From Io17-Chloro-G2 sp965226915 (GTDB taxonomy: Bacteria > Chloroflexota > Dehalococcoidia > Lucifugimonadales > UBA3495): a DNA stretch of 64,000 nucleotides. The notes beneath the pieces were generated by a model. That model ran no database searches. It saw only the letters and a program-made list of their open reading frames with translations, and had not been told where the DNA came from. The stretch covers positions 1 through 64,000 of the forward strand of contig CBDDEJ010000009.1 in the NCBI GenBank assembly GCA_965226915.1. The letters run 5' to 3'. Each line of letters begins with the position of its first letter. The first letter of the stretch is position 1. A program made the translations under genes and the position numbers. This document shows positions 44,295 through 53,904 of the stretch, one piece after another.

Positions 44295-45626
44295 CTAGCC
44301 AGGAGCCAGCCTAAGACGACCAATTCGTTCCAGTATCCCGCCTAGCATTTCCCGGTTCACCAACACCTCAGCAAGCTGAAACACCAGCCTTCCGGCATGG
44401 CGCACCAACCGTCCTCCAGTCTTGATCATCCTGGTCTGCAGACTGGTCAACGACCAGTGCTTCATTGCCTCCGGTAAGGCTAGCCTTCTCATGAAGTTGC
44501 CCAAGTTGTAGGCCAGTACGAACAACTCCAGCCTGACCTGATTGGCCACGAACTTGTGGCAGGACAACCTGGTCCAGTTCAGGGCGTACTTGCCTTCTTT
44601 TATCCATTGCTCCGCGGTGCCTCGGCCATTGTAAAAGCGGACTATCCCGATGTTTGGATAGCTCAGATTGGTGACTATGAAGCCCACTCTGGGAAACAGT
44701 TCTCCCTGGCGCCACTCCACCTTAGAGACCACTCTCCGAGCAACGTTCCAGCTCTGGGCCTAGTAGACGAAGTCATGATAGGAGACGATGGGCTTCGGGG
44801 AAAGCCACTCCGTAGGCCGTATCAGCAGGGGCGCTATCTCCCGCTGCAGCACCTGGTTGGACCGCAGCCTGATGGCGTAGCCGATGTTTCTTGCTTCCAG
44901 ATAATCGTATATCTCCGGCTTGGCGAAGGCGGCGTCAGCACGAAACAGCAGCCTGACCGCTGCTGTCAAATAACGCTCCACCACCGGATCAAGGACTTCT
45001 TGCCAATCATCGGCACTGGGGACGTTGCCTGACCGTAGCTTAGCTGCTTCACAATCCCCGAACTGGTTGAACAGAAAGAGAGGGTGATAGCAGACGCATT
45101 CAAAATGGCCGTTATAGGCTGCTCCCTCCTGCTGGCCGTGCACTGGACTCTCGGAACTGTCCATATCCAGGATTACTCGCCGGTGTAGGGTATGGGCCAT
45201 AGCTCGTTCCACCCACTGGGTATTTATTCGTGCCAGCCCCTTCAGGTTGTCCTCTTGGGTCAGGAACTCCGTCTCGAACCGGCCCATCTCACTGGTGCTG
45301 GCTCCTTTCCGCTCCGAGCCTTGCCATCCCACGATCACTCGCATGGCTGGGTCTTGGGAAAGGCGCACTGCGTCATTGGTGTCGTCGTAGCCGGCCAAGC
45401 GGCTGTAGATCGACTGTCTTAGCAGCGGAACCAGGTGGTGAAGGATATTGCGTCCGGTACGGCTTTCCTGGAGGTAGTCCTCAGCGATTTCGGTAAGGCC
45501 CAAGGCATCATCAAACTCTCGAAAGGCAAGAAGACCAGCGTCGGAGGTGATGGTTGAGCCGTGAAATTCCAGGCGGACTTTGGGGTTGAATTGGAGCCGG
45601 AGAGGGGCATTTTCGCCGTCACCCAT
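44295..45626 (-). pseudogene. IS1380-family transposase with in-frame amber codon
   Basis: One continuous minus-strand frame, interrupted only by a TAG at 44760-44762, encodes a full IS1380 transposase. The N-terminal part has LEFHGSTITSDAGLLAFREFDD and the DDE residues in ILDMDSSESPVHG and LFRADAAFAKPE. The C-terminal part has VVSKVEWRQGELFPRVGFIVTNL and YNGRGTAEQWIKEGK. The stop lies in DFVY-stop-AQSW, where a Gln is expected in this family as I recall it. Confidence 0.85.
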
Positions 45627-45734
45627 CAGGTGCCTCCATGATGCTTACGCTACCTATATAAAACTCGCCAAGCTATGGGGTAATTATAGCCATACCGACG
45701 GCCAACGTCTCACAAATGGACAATGGTTTAAAGA

Positions 45735-46418
45735 ATGCCGACGATTTACTCAGAGGGATATTCACCCATATGGGAAATGTGGGCTTACGTATTCCATCTG
45801 GACCGTTGGTGGAACCCAGCGGTCGAACGGCAGGCAGAGGACCGCAGCCACCGGTATGGTCAGACAGTTCCGGTCAATGTCTTCAAATACTCATGTGTTG
45901 GGACCATTGAAGAGCGGATTGACAAAATCCTGGAGCAAAAACAGGATCTATTCGATAGGCTGGTGGACGATGTCTCAGTCGATTTGTCGACTTCGCTAAA
46001 CTCTGACCAACTGTTCGGCCTATTTGGGTTAGAGATGCCAGAACGAGCGAACCGGGAGCCCCGGCAACGGCCCTCTGGTCTTGAACTCGAAGCCAGATGC
46101 GCGCATATCCTTCAAGAACGAGGCTGGAATGTGGAGCGCACTCAAAGGAGCAGGGACGGCGGCATCGATGTAATCGGCTTAAGAACCGACGAGGTAGGAA
46201 TCGAGCAAAGAATCTACGTCCAATGCAAGGACTACTCGCGCCCTGTGGGAGTTCAGGTGGTCAGAGAGTTACTCGGAGCACTTCCGACGGACCAGAACGC
46301 ATCTGCGGTGCTCGCCGCACCGTTGGGATTGACATCGGACGCGCAGGGGTTAGCGAACAATAGGGGAGTAATCATCTGGGATGAACGCAAACTCGATGAA
46401 CTGGAAGCTGAAAGCTAA
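45735..46418 (+). pseudogene. SNF2 helicase C-terminus fused to Mrr-like nuclease, 5'-truncated
   Basis: The frame starts with a helicase motif-VI block (VFHLDRWWNPAVERQAEDRS, then HRYGQ) and the SNF2 tail GTIEERIDKILEQK. It continues into a restriction-endonuclease domain with RDGGIDVIG and YVQCKDYSRPVG, a PD-(D/E)xK Mrr-type core. The ATPase half is missing; the IS1380 element ends about 100 bases upstream. The region just before the motif reads as scrambled, so this is a remnant of a defence-type helicase-nuclease. Confidence 0.75.
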
Positions 46419-46599
46419 CATTTTTCTGGAGATCCCGACGCGGGTCCACCTCACCCCGCCGCATACCTCTGGTGCGCCCCCAGGGACAGTTCGTCGAAAC
46501 ACCGGGCCAAGAACAGTTTTTCATCGAGGCGAAATTTCAATCGCCCGGTGTAGATTTGACGAAAGAAAGGACTGTGCAACCGGGAACATCGGTAACACC

Positions 46600-46886
46600 A
46601 AAGTAGGCGTATGCAAGGTAGGGTTGGCCTAACTATCCAAGAGTTCGATCTGGTAAGGTGGACCCTATCAGTTGGACAGTATTGGAGCAATGTTAAGTGA
46701 GGTCCCGTTGTCTTCTCAAGGTTTACCAGTCCTCTGCTTGGCGGCCACCTCCTCTCTTTTGAATGTTCATCCAATTGCGCCGACTCTGCGCAGAACACTT
46801 CAACTGGTGTCCGTTAGCCCAGGGCCTGGTGGGGCCTTTGGGTGTTGTAGAATTCGAAGCAACCATCGAGGCCATCCTTAAATGCA
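46600..46886 (-). pseudogene. IS3-type transposase C-terminal remnant
   Basis: The minus strand encodes CFEFYNTQRPHQALG, a stop (TAA at 46814-46816), then RTPVEVF, the end of an IS3/IS481-type integrase core (normally GYRTPVEVF). The stop replaces the Tyr codon TAC. Upstream catalytic parts are absent. Confidence 0.65.
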
Positions 46887-46914
46887 AAACGGCGGGATTA
46901 ATCCCCCGCCGTTT
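46887..46914. other. Perfect 10-bp hairpin
   Basis: AAACGGCGGG, an 8-base loop, CCCGCCGTTT. It borders the IS3 remnant in an otherwise gene-free stretch (46419-47146). No T-run follows. Confidence 0.6.
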
Positions 46915-47146
46915 CCCGGGAATGCTCTGCTGCTCATATCCGGAGTTCTGTCAGCATACAAACAATGCCACCTCCACCCTGAACGGAACGCCTTTTAGCC
47001 GCAAAAGTTTATCACCACTGAACAAACATCGGGATGTATGTTCCTCTGCGATAAACTTGGCACCCCATTTTGGAGTGCCAGACATCGCGTGGCCCAAGCA
47101 CATTAGAAAATAGAATCGACCTTTACAGCAAAGCTAATGATCGGAG

Positions 47147-47461
47147 CTAACCTCCAAAACTTGTTACAAGTACCCACATAGGCCTCTTGCCGACGGAATA
47201 AGTTTCCAGGTGAGTCAGGTCACCGGTATCGCCGTTGACCCGGTACGATGCTAGTCGGTCTGTCTCCGAACCGGCAGCGAAAAGGAATTGGCCCTCCGGG
47301 TCCAGGCTGAAGGCGCTGGGCAACTGCCGCCGGGCCCTGATGTCGGGCCTCACTTCGGCCAGAGACGTGGGCGCTTCGGCATCAACATCAAAATCGCTCA
47401 GCAGACCGCCGCCGGCGCAATACTGGGGCCTCGCGTCATAGCTTCCGGCAAGTGTTTCCAA
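47147..47461 (-). pseudogene. Lactonase-type propeller C-terminal fragment
   Basis: The end of the frame (SAFSLDPEGQFLFAAG, then LASYRVNGDTGDLTHLETY and GKRPMWV) matches the last blade of 6-phosphogluconolactonase-like beta-propellers. The rest of the propeller is missing, and the upstream ~50 residues only partly resemble the family. Confidence 0.6.
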
Positions 47462-47745
47462 TTTCCGGGTACCTGGCCGGCCGGCCTCGCCAGGTCCACC
47501 GAGACGCCGGAAGAGTTGCTCAACGGAATTCGGGAATTGATCGAAAAGGGCGCCGGACTAATCAAAGTGGCGGCCACCGGATTCCGCTCAACCGGTGAGC
47601 AGTTTGCCAGTATGAGCCCCGCAGCCATGAAAGTAGCGGTAAGCGTCCCAAGAGGCAGGGTTGAAGATCGCCGCCGATTGCCACCGCTTCGAAGGCACGC
47701 GCCAAGCGGTGGCAATCGGCGGACACTCTGACCCGGGAGCTTTGC
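47395..47745 (+). pseudogene. Amidohydrolase fragment (imidazolonepropionase-like), frameshifted
   Basis: One frame has ILGPRVIASGKC, ELLNGIRELIEKGAGLIKVAATG and SMSPAAMKVAV. Another frame continues KIAADCHRFEGTRQAVAIGG, the next metal-ligand strand of the same family. Both ends of the enzyme are missing. The second piece overlaps a perfect 19-bp inverted repeat. Confidence 0.65.
47671..47722. repeat. Perfect 19-bp inverted repeat
   Basis: CCGCCGATTGCCACCGCTT (47671-47689), a 14-base loop, and its exact complement (47704-47722). Confidence 0.85.
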
Positions 47746-47867
47746 GCAACGTTTGGGCCCTGTTTCAGGAACGGAGACGTATTAGGTAGGGGAACGTTGC
47801 TTCCAGCCGCGGCCTCAAGTATATTCGCGTCAGTCATCCCAAACGCGGTAGCTATGGAGGTAACGGT

Positions 47868-48608
47868 ATGTCAAAGCTGAAGGAATACGAGAACAAGTAC
47901 GATACCGTAAAATTTGAGCGACGCAACGGCATCCTTCAGGTCACGTTCCATTCCCATGGTGGCAGTCTGAAGTGGGGTGGACCGGCCCATGGTGAGTTCG
48001 GCTACGCCTTTGCCGACATTGGAAGCGACCCGGAGAACCGGGTGGTTATTATCACCGGAACCGGCGACGACTACTGCGCCGAGTTTGAAGGCACCCGTCC
48101 CCGCAGGACGCCCAAAACCTGGGACCTGACCTACTGGGAAGGGAAGCGGCTATTGACCAACCTGTTGGAGATCGAGGTGCCCATCATCGGCGCGATTAAC
48201 GGCCCGGCGTTGATCCACGCCGAAATACCGGTGATGTCGGACATCGTACTGGCTTCGGAGAATGCAACTTTCCAGGATGCACCCCACTTCCCCCGAGGTG
48301 TGGTCCCCGGCGACGGCGTCCACGTAATATGGCCCCTCATCCTTGGGCAAAACCGGGGCCGGTATTTTCTCCTTACCGGCCAGACTTTGTCGGCGAAAGA
48401 GGCCCACGAGCTGGGTGTCGTCGCCGAAGTCCTGCCTCCGGACCGCCTGCTTCCCAGGGCCTGGGAACTGGCGGAGCAACTGGCCGAAAAGCCGGACCTT
48501 ACCCTCCGCTACAGCAGGGTTGCCATGACGCTGCAGCTAAAGCGCCAGATGCAGGATATGCTGGGATATGGCCTTGCAATAGAAGGCCTGGCGGCCGTAG
48601 ACGTGTAA
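47868..48608 (+). CDS. Enoyl-CoA hydratase/isomerase family protein
   Basis: A 246-residue crotonase-fold protein with GGAGG before the ATG. The fold is clear from VVIITGTGDDYCAEFEG, AINGPALIHAEIPVMSDIVLA and TGQTLSAKEAHELGVV. The usual Gly-rich oxyanion segment (AAGGG) is replaced by PALIHAE, as in some carbon-carbon hydrolases of the family (for example 6-oxocamphor hydrolase, in which an analogous segment has HSEIP). CoA chemistry is therefore doubtful. Confidence 0.82.
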   Translation: MSKLKEYENKYDTVKFERRNGILQVTFHSHGGSLKWGGPAHGEFGYAFADIGSDPENRVVIITGTGDDYCAEFEGTRPRRTPKTWDLTYWEGKRLLTNLLEIEVPIIGAINGPALIHAEIPVMSDIVLASENATFQDAPHFPRGVVPGDGVHVIWPLILGQNRGRYFLLTGQTLSAKEAHELGVVAEVLPPDRLLPRAWELAEQLAEKPDLTLRYSRVAMTLQLKRQMQDMLGYGLAIEGLAAVDV

Positions 48609-48611
48609 TGC

Positions 48612-48908
48612 GGCTGCCGCAAGCACCGCCATTCCCACTCGGGCCACACCCCCGGATCCATGAGCATAATCGTCAACTCCGGCGGCGAAAGGGCGTTCAT
48701 CATGGGAGATGTGTTCCACGGCCCTGCCCAGGTGACCCATACCGACTGGGTGTTCCATTACGATACGGACCCGCACTAGGCAGGCCAGACCCGGCGGGGA
48801 ATGCTGGACTTGGCGGAGTCGGAAAACGCGACCATCGCCATCTGTCATCACAGCGGTTTCGGCTGCGTGATCAGAGAATCGAGACGACGGTACTGGCAGA
48901 CGATATGA
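48612..48908 (+). pseudogene. Metallo-beta-lactamase-fold hydrolase C-terminal fragment with amber codon
   Basis: In frame after the previous gene: GHTPGSMSIIVNSGGERAFI and GDVFHGPAQVTHTDW, then a TAG (48777-48779), then ARQTRRGMLDLAESENATIA and HHSGFGCVI to a TGA. The first zinc-binding half (HxHxDH) is missing. The stop lies where this subfamily often has Gln or another polar residue before ARxTR. Confidence 0.65.
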
Positions 48909-49055
48909 GCACCTACTGACGGGCTCGATGGTTGACAGGGTCCATGATGCCAGGGAGACTGACTGTTGCTGGGAGCAATGTCTGGCGGAGCTCCTCTAGA
49001 AGTCTCCTGCATCTCTTCGAAATCGTTGTCCAGAACCTGAACCATTGGAGGTCAA

Positions 49056-49388
49056 ATGATTATTCGCCTATACACCGGTAATGATGGCCAAGCCCACTTC
49101 GTGAATCTCGACATGCCATCTGGAGAGACCGAGACCGTATCCCTTAAGCCCGACGCTGACATGACCTTCCGCAGCTCCCCGGATGGGAGCTTCAGCGATT
49201 GGCACAACGCCCCTCGGCTCCAATACGTGATCGTCCTTTCCGGTCAGATGGAGATTGGAATCGGAGACGGTACTAAACGGGTGTTGAACCCAGGCGACAT
49301 TCTGCAGGTGGAAGACCTGACCGGACAGGGCCATACCACTCGTTCAGTCGGCAACCGAATCACGGCCAGCGTGCCACTGGCCGGTTAA
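49056..49388 (+). CDS. Cupin-domain protein
   Basis: A 110-residue single-domain cupin. The first cupin motif is around SDWHNAPRLQYVIVLSGQMEI and the second around LNPGDILQVEDLTGQGH. Metal ligands are only partly conserved. GGAGG precedes the ATG. Possibly a small isomerase or binding protein. Confidence 0.8.
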   Translation: MIIRLYTGNDGQAHFVNLDMPSGETETVSLKPDADMTFRSSPDGSFSDWHNAPRLQYVIVLSGQMEIGIGDGTKRVLNPGDILQVEDLTGQGHTTRSVGNRITASVPLAG

Positions 49389-49768
49389 CCTCACACTAGA
49401 GTACTTTGGCATCTACCTCCACCAGGAACCTGAGTGCGGGCTCTAAGGACAAGGGTCGACTCCTCGAAGTGCGGCCGAATCTCAATCCATGGGATAGAGG
49501 GCTTGCCCTTAGGCGACACAATGGTTCCAGACCTCACTCGTCAGATCGTCATTACTATTCGCGGATAGTGTCTCTTCTCATATGGCGAGACCAATTGGTT
49601 TATAGCGACGGTAGAGGATCATATAGGCCGGATCAGCCCTGAGCAACACCACGGGAATCGGCGGCCCTTGGAGCACAGCCTCCCTATCGATGACATTAAA
49701 GATTGCGGCATTGGCATCAGGTGCGGCCTGAGACAAAGCCGCCCGGGGCGGCGGGGAATGACGAATTG
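49389..49768. other. Intergenic stretch with a possible gene fragment
   Basis: About 380 bases. A minus-strand frame ending at 49578 includes the protein-like stretch AAIFNVIDREAVLQGPPIPV, but I do not recognise it and it has no clear start. Nothing else is supported. Confidence 0.35.
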
Positions 49769-50992
49769 ATGCCCCGAATTGCGTACTCACTGCCTTGGGC
49801 GGCTTCCCTCCGCTACCGAGATTTCAGGCTGTTCTGGGTGTCCACTCTGTTCTATTCCCTTGGCATGGGGATGGAGCGTGTCGCCGTAGGTTGGCTCGTC
49901 TTCGAAATTACCGATTCGGCATTCATGGTGGGCGTGGCGGCCGCGGCCAATATGGCGCCCTTTTTCTTCCTGGGGATCGTGTCTGGGGCAATGGCCGATT
50001 GGCTGGAAAGACGGTTATTCCTGTTCTTCAATTCGCTGGCCGGGACCGCCGTTTCAGTCATCATGGCCGTGATGCTCTTGGCCGGCGACCCTAACGTCTG
50101 GGCGGTAATAGCTCTAGTCACAGTCGCCGGCTGCGTCCTCGCCTTCACACTGACAACCCGGCTGGCGTACACCTACGACATCGTAGGCCCGGAGCATGCC
50201 CTCAACGGACTTTCTCTCAACCAGATAGGTATGCAAGCCGGCACCATTTGCGGCGCAATCATGTCTGGATTGCTAATCGGGTCCGTGGGGCCGGGTTGGC
50301 AATATTTGGCTATTGGGGCTAGCTACATAGCTTCCGCGTCGGTACTTCTGGTGATTGGGCGGTCCAGTGGTACGGTTCAGCCCCAGCGGGAGCATGTGCT
50401 GCAAAACCTGGTTGGATACATTCGGTTCATTAGCGAGAATCGGGTGCTTTTGGTTCTGATGTGCCTGGCTTCAATCACAGAGATTCTTGGGTTCACCCAC
50501 ATGACATTGTTACCCGTGTTTGCCAAGGATGTGCTGCACGTGGGCCCAGTAGGTTTGGGGTATTTGACCGCGGTGAGGCAGGCGGGTGGGTTGTTGGGCT
50601 TGGCGCTGCTGGCCAACTTTAGGGACTACCGCAAGAAGGGCATGCTGATGTTCATTATCGCCAGCTTGTTTGGAGTGGGGTTGATGGCTTTTTCAATCTC
50701 CTCGTCTCTGGGGTTCTTCATAATCGTGTTGGTGGCAGTAAACGCCTGCGCCATGTCTGTGGACACACTTTATAAGACCCTGATGCTAGCCAACGTGGCC
50801 GACGAACAACGGGGGCGGGCCATGGGCTCCTGGGTAGTGAGCATCGGGGTTGCGCCCGTGGGTCATCTAGGAGTCGGCGGGCTGGCTTCCATCCTGGGAG
50901 CGCCTGGGGCTCTCCTCGTCAACGGAGCGTTACTAACTGGGATTAGCATTGCCACGTTCATCGGGCTCCCGAGGATTCGCCGGTTGGAATAG
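49769..50992 (+). CDS. MFS exporter, EntS-like
   Basis: A 407-residue transporter of the MFS_3/EntS group with 12 predicted helices. FRLFWVSTLFYSLGMGMERVAVGWLVF is the usual first helix; GAMADWLERR is the MFS loop 2-3 motif. Related proteins export enterobactin or drugs. The ATG at 49769 fits the family start; the frame is open to 49703. Confidence 0.85.
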   Translation: MPRIAYSLPWAASLRYRDFRLFWVSTLFYSLGMGMERVAVGWLVFEITDSAFMVGVAAAANMAPFFFLGIVSGAMADWLERRLFLFFNSLAGTAVSVIMAVMLLAGDPNVWAVIALVTVAGCVLAFTLTTRLAYTYDIVGPEHALNGLSLNQIGMQAGTICGAIMSGLLIGSVGPGWQYLAIGASYIASASVLLVIGRSSGTVQPQREHVLQNLVGYIRFISENRVLLVLMCLASITEILGFTHMTLLPVFAKDVLHVGPVGLGYLTAVRQAGGLLGLALLANFRDYRKKGMLMFIIASLFGVGLMAFSISSSLGFFIIVLVAVNACAMSVDTLYKTLMLANVADEQRGRAMGSWVVSIGVAPVGHLGVGGLASILGAPGALLVNGALLTGISIATFIGLPRIRRLE

Positions 50993-51401
50993 GCAGGCCG
51001 CGGGCCGCGAACGACCACACCGCGAAGGAGCCGTTTGCGGCCCTTCATTGAACGGTTGTTGTCACGGTTGGAGATTCTGGGAGCCTTGAACTCGAAGTAG
51101 GGGTCCGAATGATTCGAGACACGAAACACTATGAAAGTATAGTGTGCGTTATACCAAAACTGGGAAATGGGCTCTACCGTGGCTGGTCACCGGGCAATTC
51201 CGACACAATTGTCGAAAGGTATGCGAACGCCTGAGCAACTGGCCGCCAATAATTCGGCATGGTGGTTAGCGCTGTGTTCCAGTGGCCCGTTCTAGCCGGT
51301 TCGCGTACTCGAAGCCGGTTGCTGCTGTAAATCTGACTACATACGATAAGGGATTCGGAGACTTGCGATCCCTACCACCAGGTCCCCTCCGCCGTGAGCT
51401 T
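50993..51401. other. Intergenic stretch between convergent genes
   Basis: About 400 bases; no coding frame, repeat or hairpin that I can support. Confidence 0.4.
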
Positions 51402-52053
51402 TCATCCCTCCGGCCACCTTTCATTCCGGTAAGCCATCTCCCAGAAAAGGAACTCATAGCGCAGCACATCCCGGAAAATACCCTGCAACCGGACCTGGTC
51501 AGCCAGAGAGACCGGAGTGGTATCAACCGTATAGCGAAGCCAGCTCACAAAGTCGATCATGCCCTGGTTAGTGTGGTTGTCAATCCAGGTCTGGTAGTAA
51601 TAATTTTCAGGTCGCTTCCCAGCTGCCACCAACCGCTGCGCCCATTCCAGGTATGGCCATTCCACCGCCAACCAGGTGGTTATCAGATCGATAAACCTGC
51701 CTTCGTAAGCCAGCTTGCGCAAGTAGCTACTGTAATGAAGGGTGGTAGGCCGATACTCCAGATTGGCTACATCCTGGGGTGACAGCCCCCGCTCCCGAAA
51801 GGCTTGCTGGAATAGTCCTCCCTCACCACCCAATCCCAAGTGGCGAGCCGCATCGTCGAAGTCCGGCGCTTTGGCCTTAGCGATACTACGCAAGATGACC
51901 AATTCCTTCACAAACAGGTAGTCCTGTTCGAAATACACATCGAAGATTTCCTGGGGCAGGGTGCCGTCACCCAGCTCTAATGATGAAGGGGTGAGTAACC
52001 ACTCGCGCCCAGAGGGAACCAACTCCCTCCTGCAGTTCGTCACATAAGCTCAT
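51402..52053 (-). pseudogene. TenA-like heme-oxygenase-fold protein, frameshifted
   Basis: The natural start is an ATG at 52053 behind GAGGA, giving MSLCDELQEGVGSLWARV and VTHPFI, the usual TenA opening. Around 51975-51990 the frame shifts by one base; the continuation ELGDGTLPQEIFDVYFEQDY is the next TenA block. The later TTWLAVEWPYLEWA lacks the TenA catalytic Cys, so it is closer to Cys-less TenA_E or to the PqqC-like group. It is the third of three such genes in a row. Confidence 0.75.
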
Positions 52054-52125
52054 GTTATTCCTCGACAGACGGATCGTGGAAGCTGCCAAGCAGGCGTTGG
52101 CCCTCTCCCATTACACCATAGAGTC

Positions 52126-52789
52126 TTAAAAATCCCATTCGTAGGCCAAGATGTGCGCCGCCACCTGCTCTAGTTCGTCTTTCCTCCCGTGATCTAGACC
52201 GTAAATGGTCACCAGCCGAGCCAGGGAGTTCACAAATCGTTCGGTGCGAACGTGGGGGATCTCAAAGTACTTCGACGCCTCCCCAGACAGCCCGTAATGT
52301 TTGGTCAGCCCCTCTCGCATTGCCGAGCACGAATCCGAAAAAACCCTACCGACCAGATACCAGGCCACCGCCTTCTCAGCAGGTCCCCCTTCCACAGAAA
52401 GGCGTAACAGGTAATTCACTGCGTTCAAGGCTTTTGGGGGGGAACTCGCGCTCAACTTCGTTATCCGTCAGCCCCACGGCTTGCATAAAAGGGCGGAACC
52501 GACTCAAATACTCCAGTTCGCCAGACAGCCGTTCATGGAAAAACCGCTGGGTCTCCAGGTCTTGTGAGTTGAGGATGGACGGAGCGAAGTGCTTGACCCC
52601 GCCTCGCATATACCAGTATGCGGCGAGGGCAAAATGTCTCAGGTCGTTCAGGGGACACAGCCCCTCCGCCACGTTGGTGACGAACGGGTGGCCCCTGATT
52701 ACGGCAAGGGCCGGCTCATGGTGGCGCTCCACTTCTTCTAAGAACTGGCGACCACTTTGCTGGTCAGTGGTCATCGGTCTGCCACTCAT
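52126..52789 (-). pseudogene. PqqC/heme-oxygenase-like protein, frameshifted at a C run
   Basis: The first frame has FVTNVAEGLCPLNDLRHFALAA and FFHERLSGELEYLSRFRPFM. The second continues with ALNAVNYLLRLSVEGGPAEK and YFEIPHVRTERFVNSLARL. The break is at a run of seven C (52436-52442 as G on the plus strand); six would give a single frame. It belongs to the heme-oxygenase-like fold, but the diiron HxxxDxxH block is only partly kept. An ATG at 52789 follows CGGAG inside the end of the upstream gene. Confidence 0.75.
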
Positions 52790-52804
52790 CGCCACTCCGT
52801 CCAA

Positions 52805-53482
52805 TCAGTGCTCCAAGGTCGATGCCCGGTACACCCCATTCCAAAACAGCAACTCGTAGGACTGGAGCAGCCTGGCCGCCCGTTTCATTTGAAGCTCGCC
52901 CACGCCCTGGCGTAGTCCTTCCTCTACCACTATTCGAACCTCTTCCTCGAACTCATTGGCCGCGGGACCCGAGAACAGGTCAAAGAAGGCTGTGGCCTCT
53001 ACGTTAAGGCCATATTTGTCCCGGAGAGCGGCCCCGACCCGGCCGCAGTTGGCACCCCAGGCGGGAAAGTTCACCGCCAGGGCAGCGGCCATCTCGGCAG
53101 GTGAAGCGTAGTGGGCCAGCCAGGCCACATAGTGGGCGTAGGCTTGGGCCTCAGGGGTGGGCTCGTATGCCTGGAGCCATGGCTCGTCCAGGCCCAATGC
53201 TGTTGCCAAATCGTGCAGGGCACCGAAGGCGGCGTCCTCTCCTGGCAAGATACCCAGGAAAAACCTCCGGCTGCGTGGATGGTCACAGCGGGCTACCATG
53301 GCGGCCAGGCTCCTCAGGTCGCTTTCGATGGTAATATGCTGCTCCCCCACAATTACGCTCAGGCATTCCCTAGTAATATCATTCTGCTCCAATGCTCGGA
53401 GGTAAAGGTGGTCGCGTAGCTGGACCTCAACGGGCTCCAGTTCTTTACGAATCTGTTCTATCAACTCCTGGCCATCCGCCAT
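52805..53482 (-). CDS. PqqC/TenA heme-oxygenase-like protein
   Basis: A 225-residue all-helical protein of the heme-oxygenase-like fold (GEQHITIESDLRSLAAMV, FGALHDLATALGL, LAVNFPAWGANCGRV, KYGLNVEATAFFDLF). The C-terminal motif that normally supplies HxxxDxxH metal ligands reads FFDLFSGPAANEFEEE, so a diiron oxidase function is doubtful. GGGAG precedes the ATG at 53482. It is the first and only intact member of the three-gene run. Confidence 0.75.
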   Translation of the reverse strand: MADGQELIEQIRKELEPVEVQLRDHLYLRALEQNDITRECLSVIVGEQHITIESDLRSLAAMVARCDHPRSRRFFLGILPGEDAAFGALHDLATALGLDEPWLQAYEPTPEAQAYAHYVAWLAHYASPAEMAAALAVNFPAWGANCGRVGAALRDKYGLNVEATAFFDLFSGPAANEFEEEVRIVVEEGLRQGVGELQMKRAARLLQSYELLFWNGVYRASTLEH

Positions 53483-53904
53483 GGTCTGACTCCCTAATTT
53501 CCTTGGCCGAACCAAATTTTCAGCAGCGCATCCCAATCTGACCCAGCAGTCTACGCCTCCGCAGGAGTTCCCTGGCCCTGGTGCAGGAGAACCATACCAT
53601 CCTAACAGTAATCGAGCCGGATGAGTGATCTCCAAGTTCGGTGAAAAACTTCATTTAGGATAACGCCACGGCAAGCTTCCATTATCTGTTTCAAGCGGCT
53701 AATTTATTGTGTTAGGGGTTATAAGAGTTTGGAATGTCCGAGTGAAGTAATCCAGAAAAGAAAAAGCAGGCAAATCAATTTGGGCTTGGGCATTCCCAGG
53801 GTTATACTTATCCTGGTAACAGGAGTCTGCCCGTAACCAGTGATTTTCTGCCGCTCCGGGTCGGCAGTTCTATATAAAGCAGTTGTATTAAAAAGGACGA
53901 GACG
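53483..53904. other. Divergent intergenic region
   Basis: About 420 bases between the heme-oxygenase-fold run and the nitroreductase gene. It contains a promoter reading right (next entry); no gene is supported. Confidence 0.5.
53780..53808 (+). promoter_or_regulatory. Promoter of the nitroreductase gene with overlapping palindrome
   Basis: TTGGGC (53780-53785), 17-base spacer, TATACT (53803-53808). CCAGG and CCTGG arms at 53796-53800 and 53812-53816 flank the -10, a possible operator. Confidence 0.5.

Noticed and set aside
44110..45700. Defined ends of the IS1380 element
   Set aside because: Flanks were compared in both directions and only short, unconvincing matches were found.
5009..48779. 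Genome-wide reassignment of TAG to an amino acid
   Set aside because: coxS, coxL, lysS, serS and cvpA end in TAG at the expected family length. Reading TAG through would fuse coxS to coxL and serS to the deacetylase.
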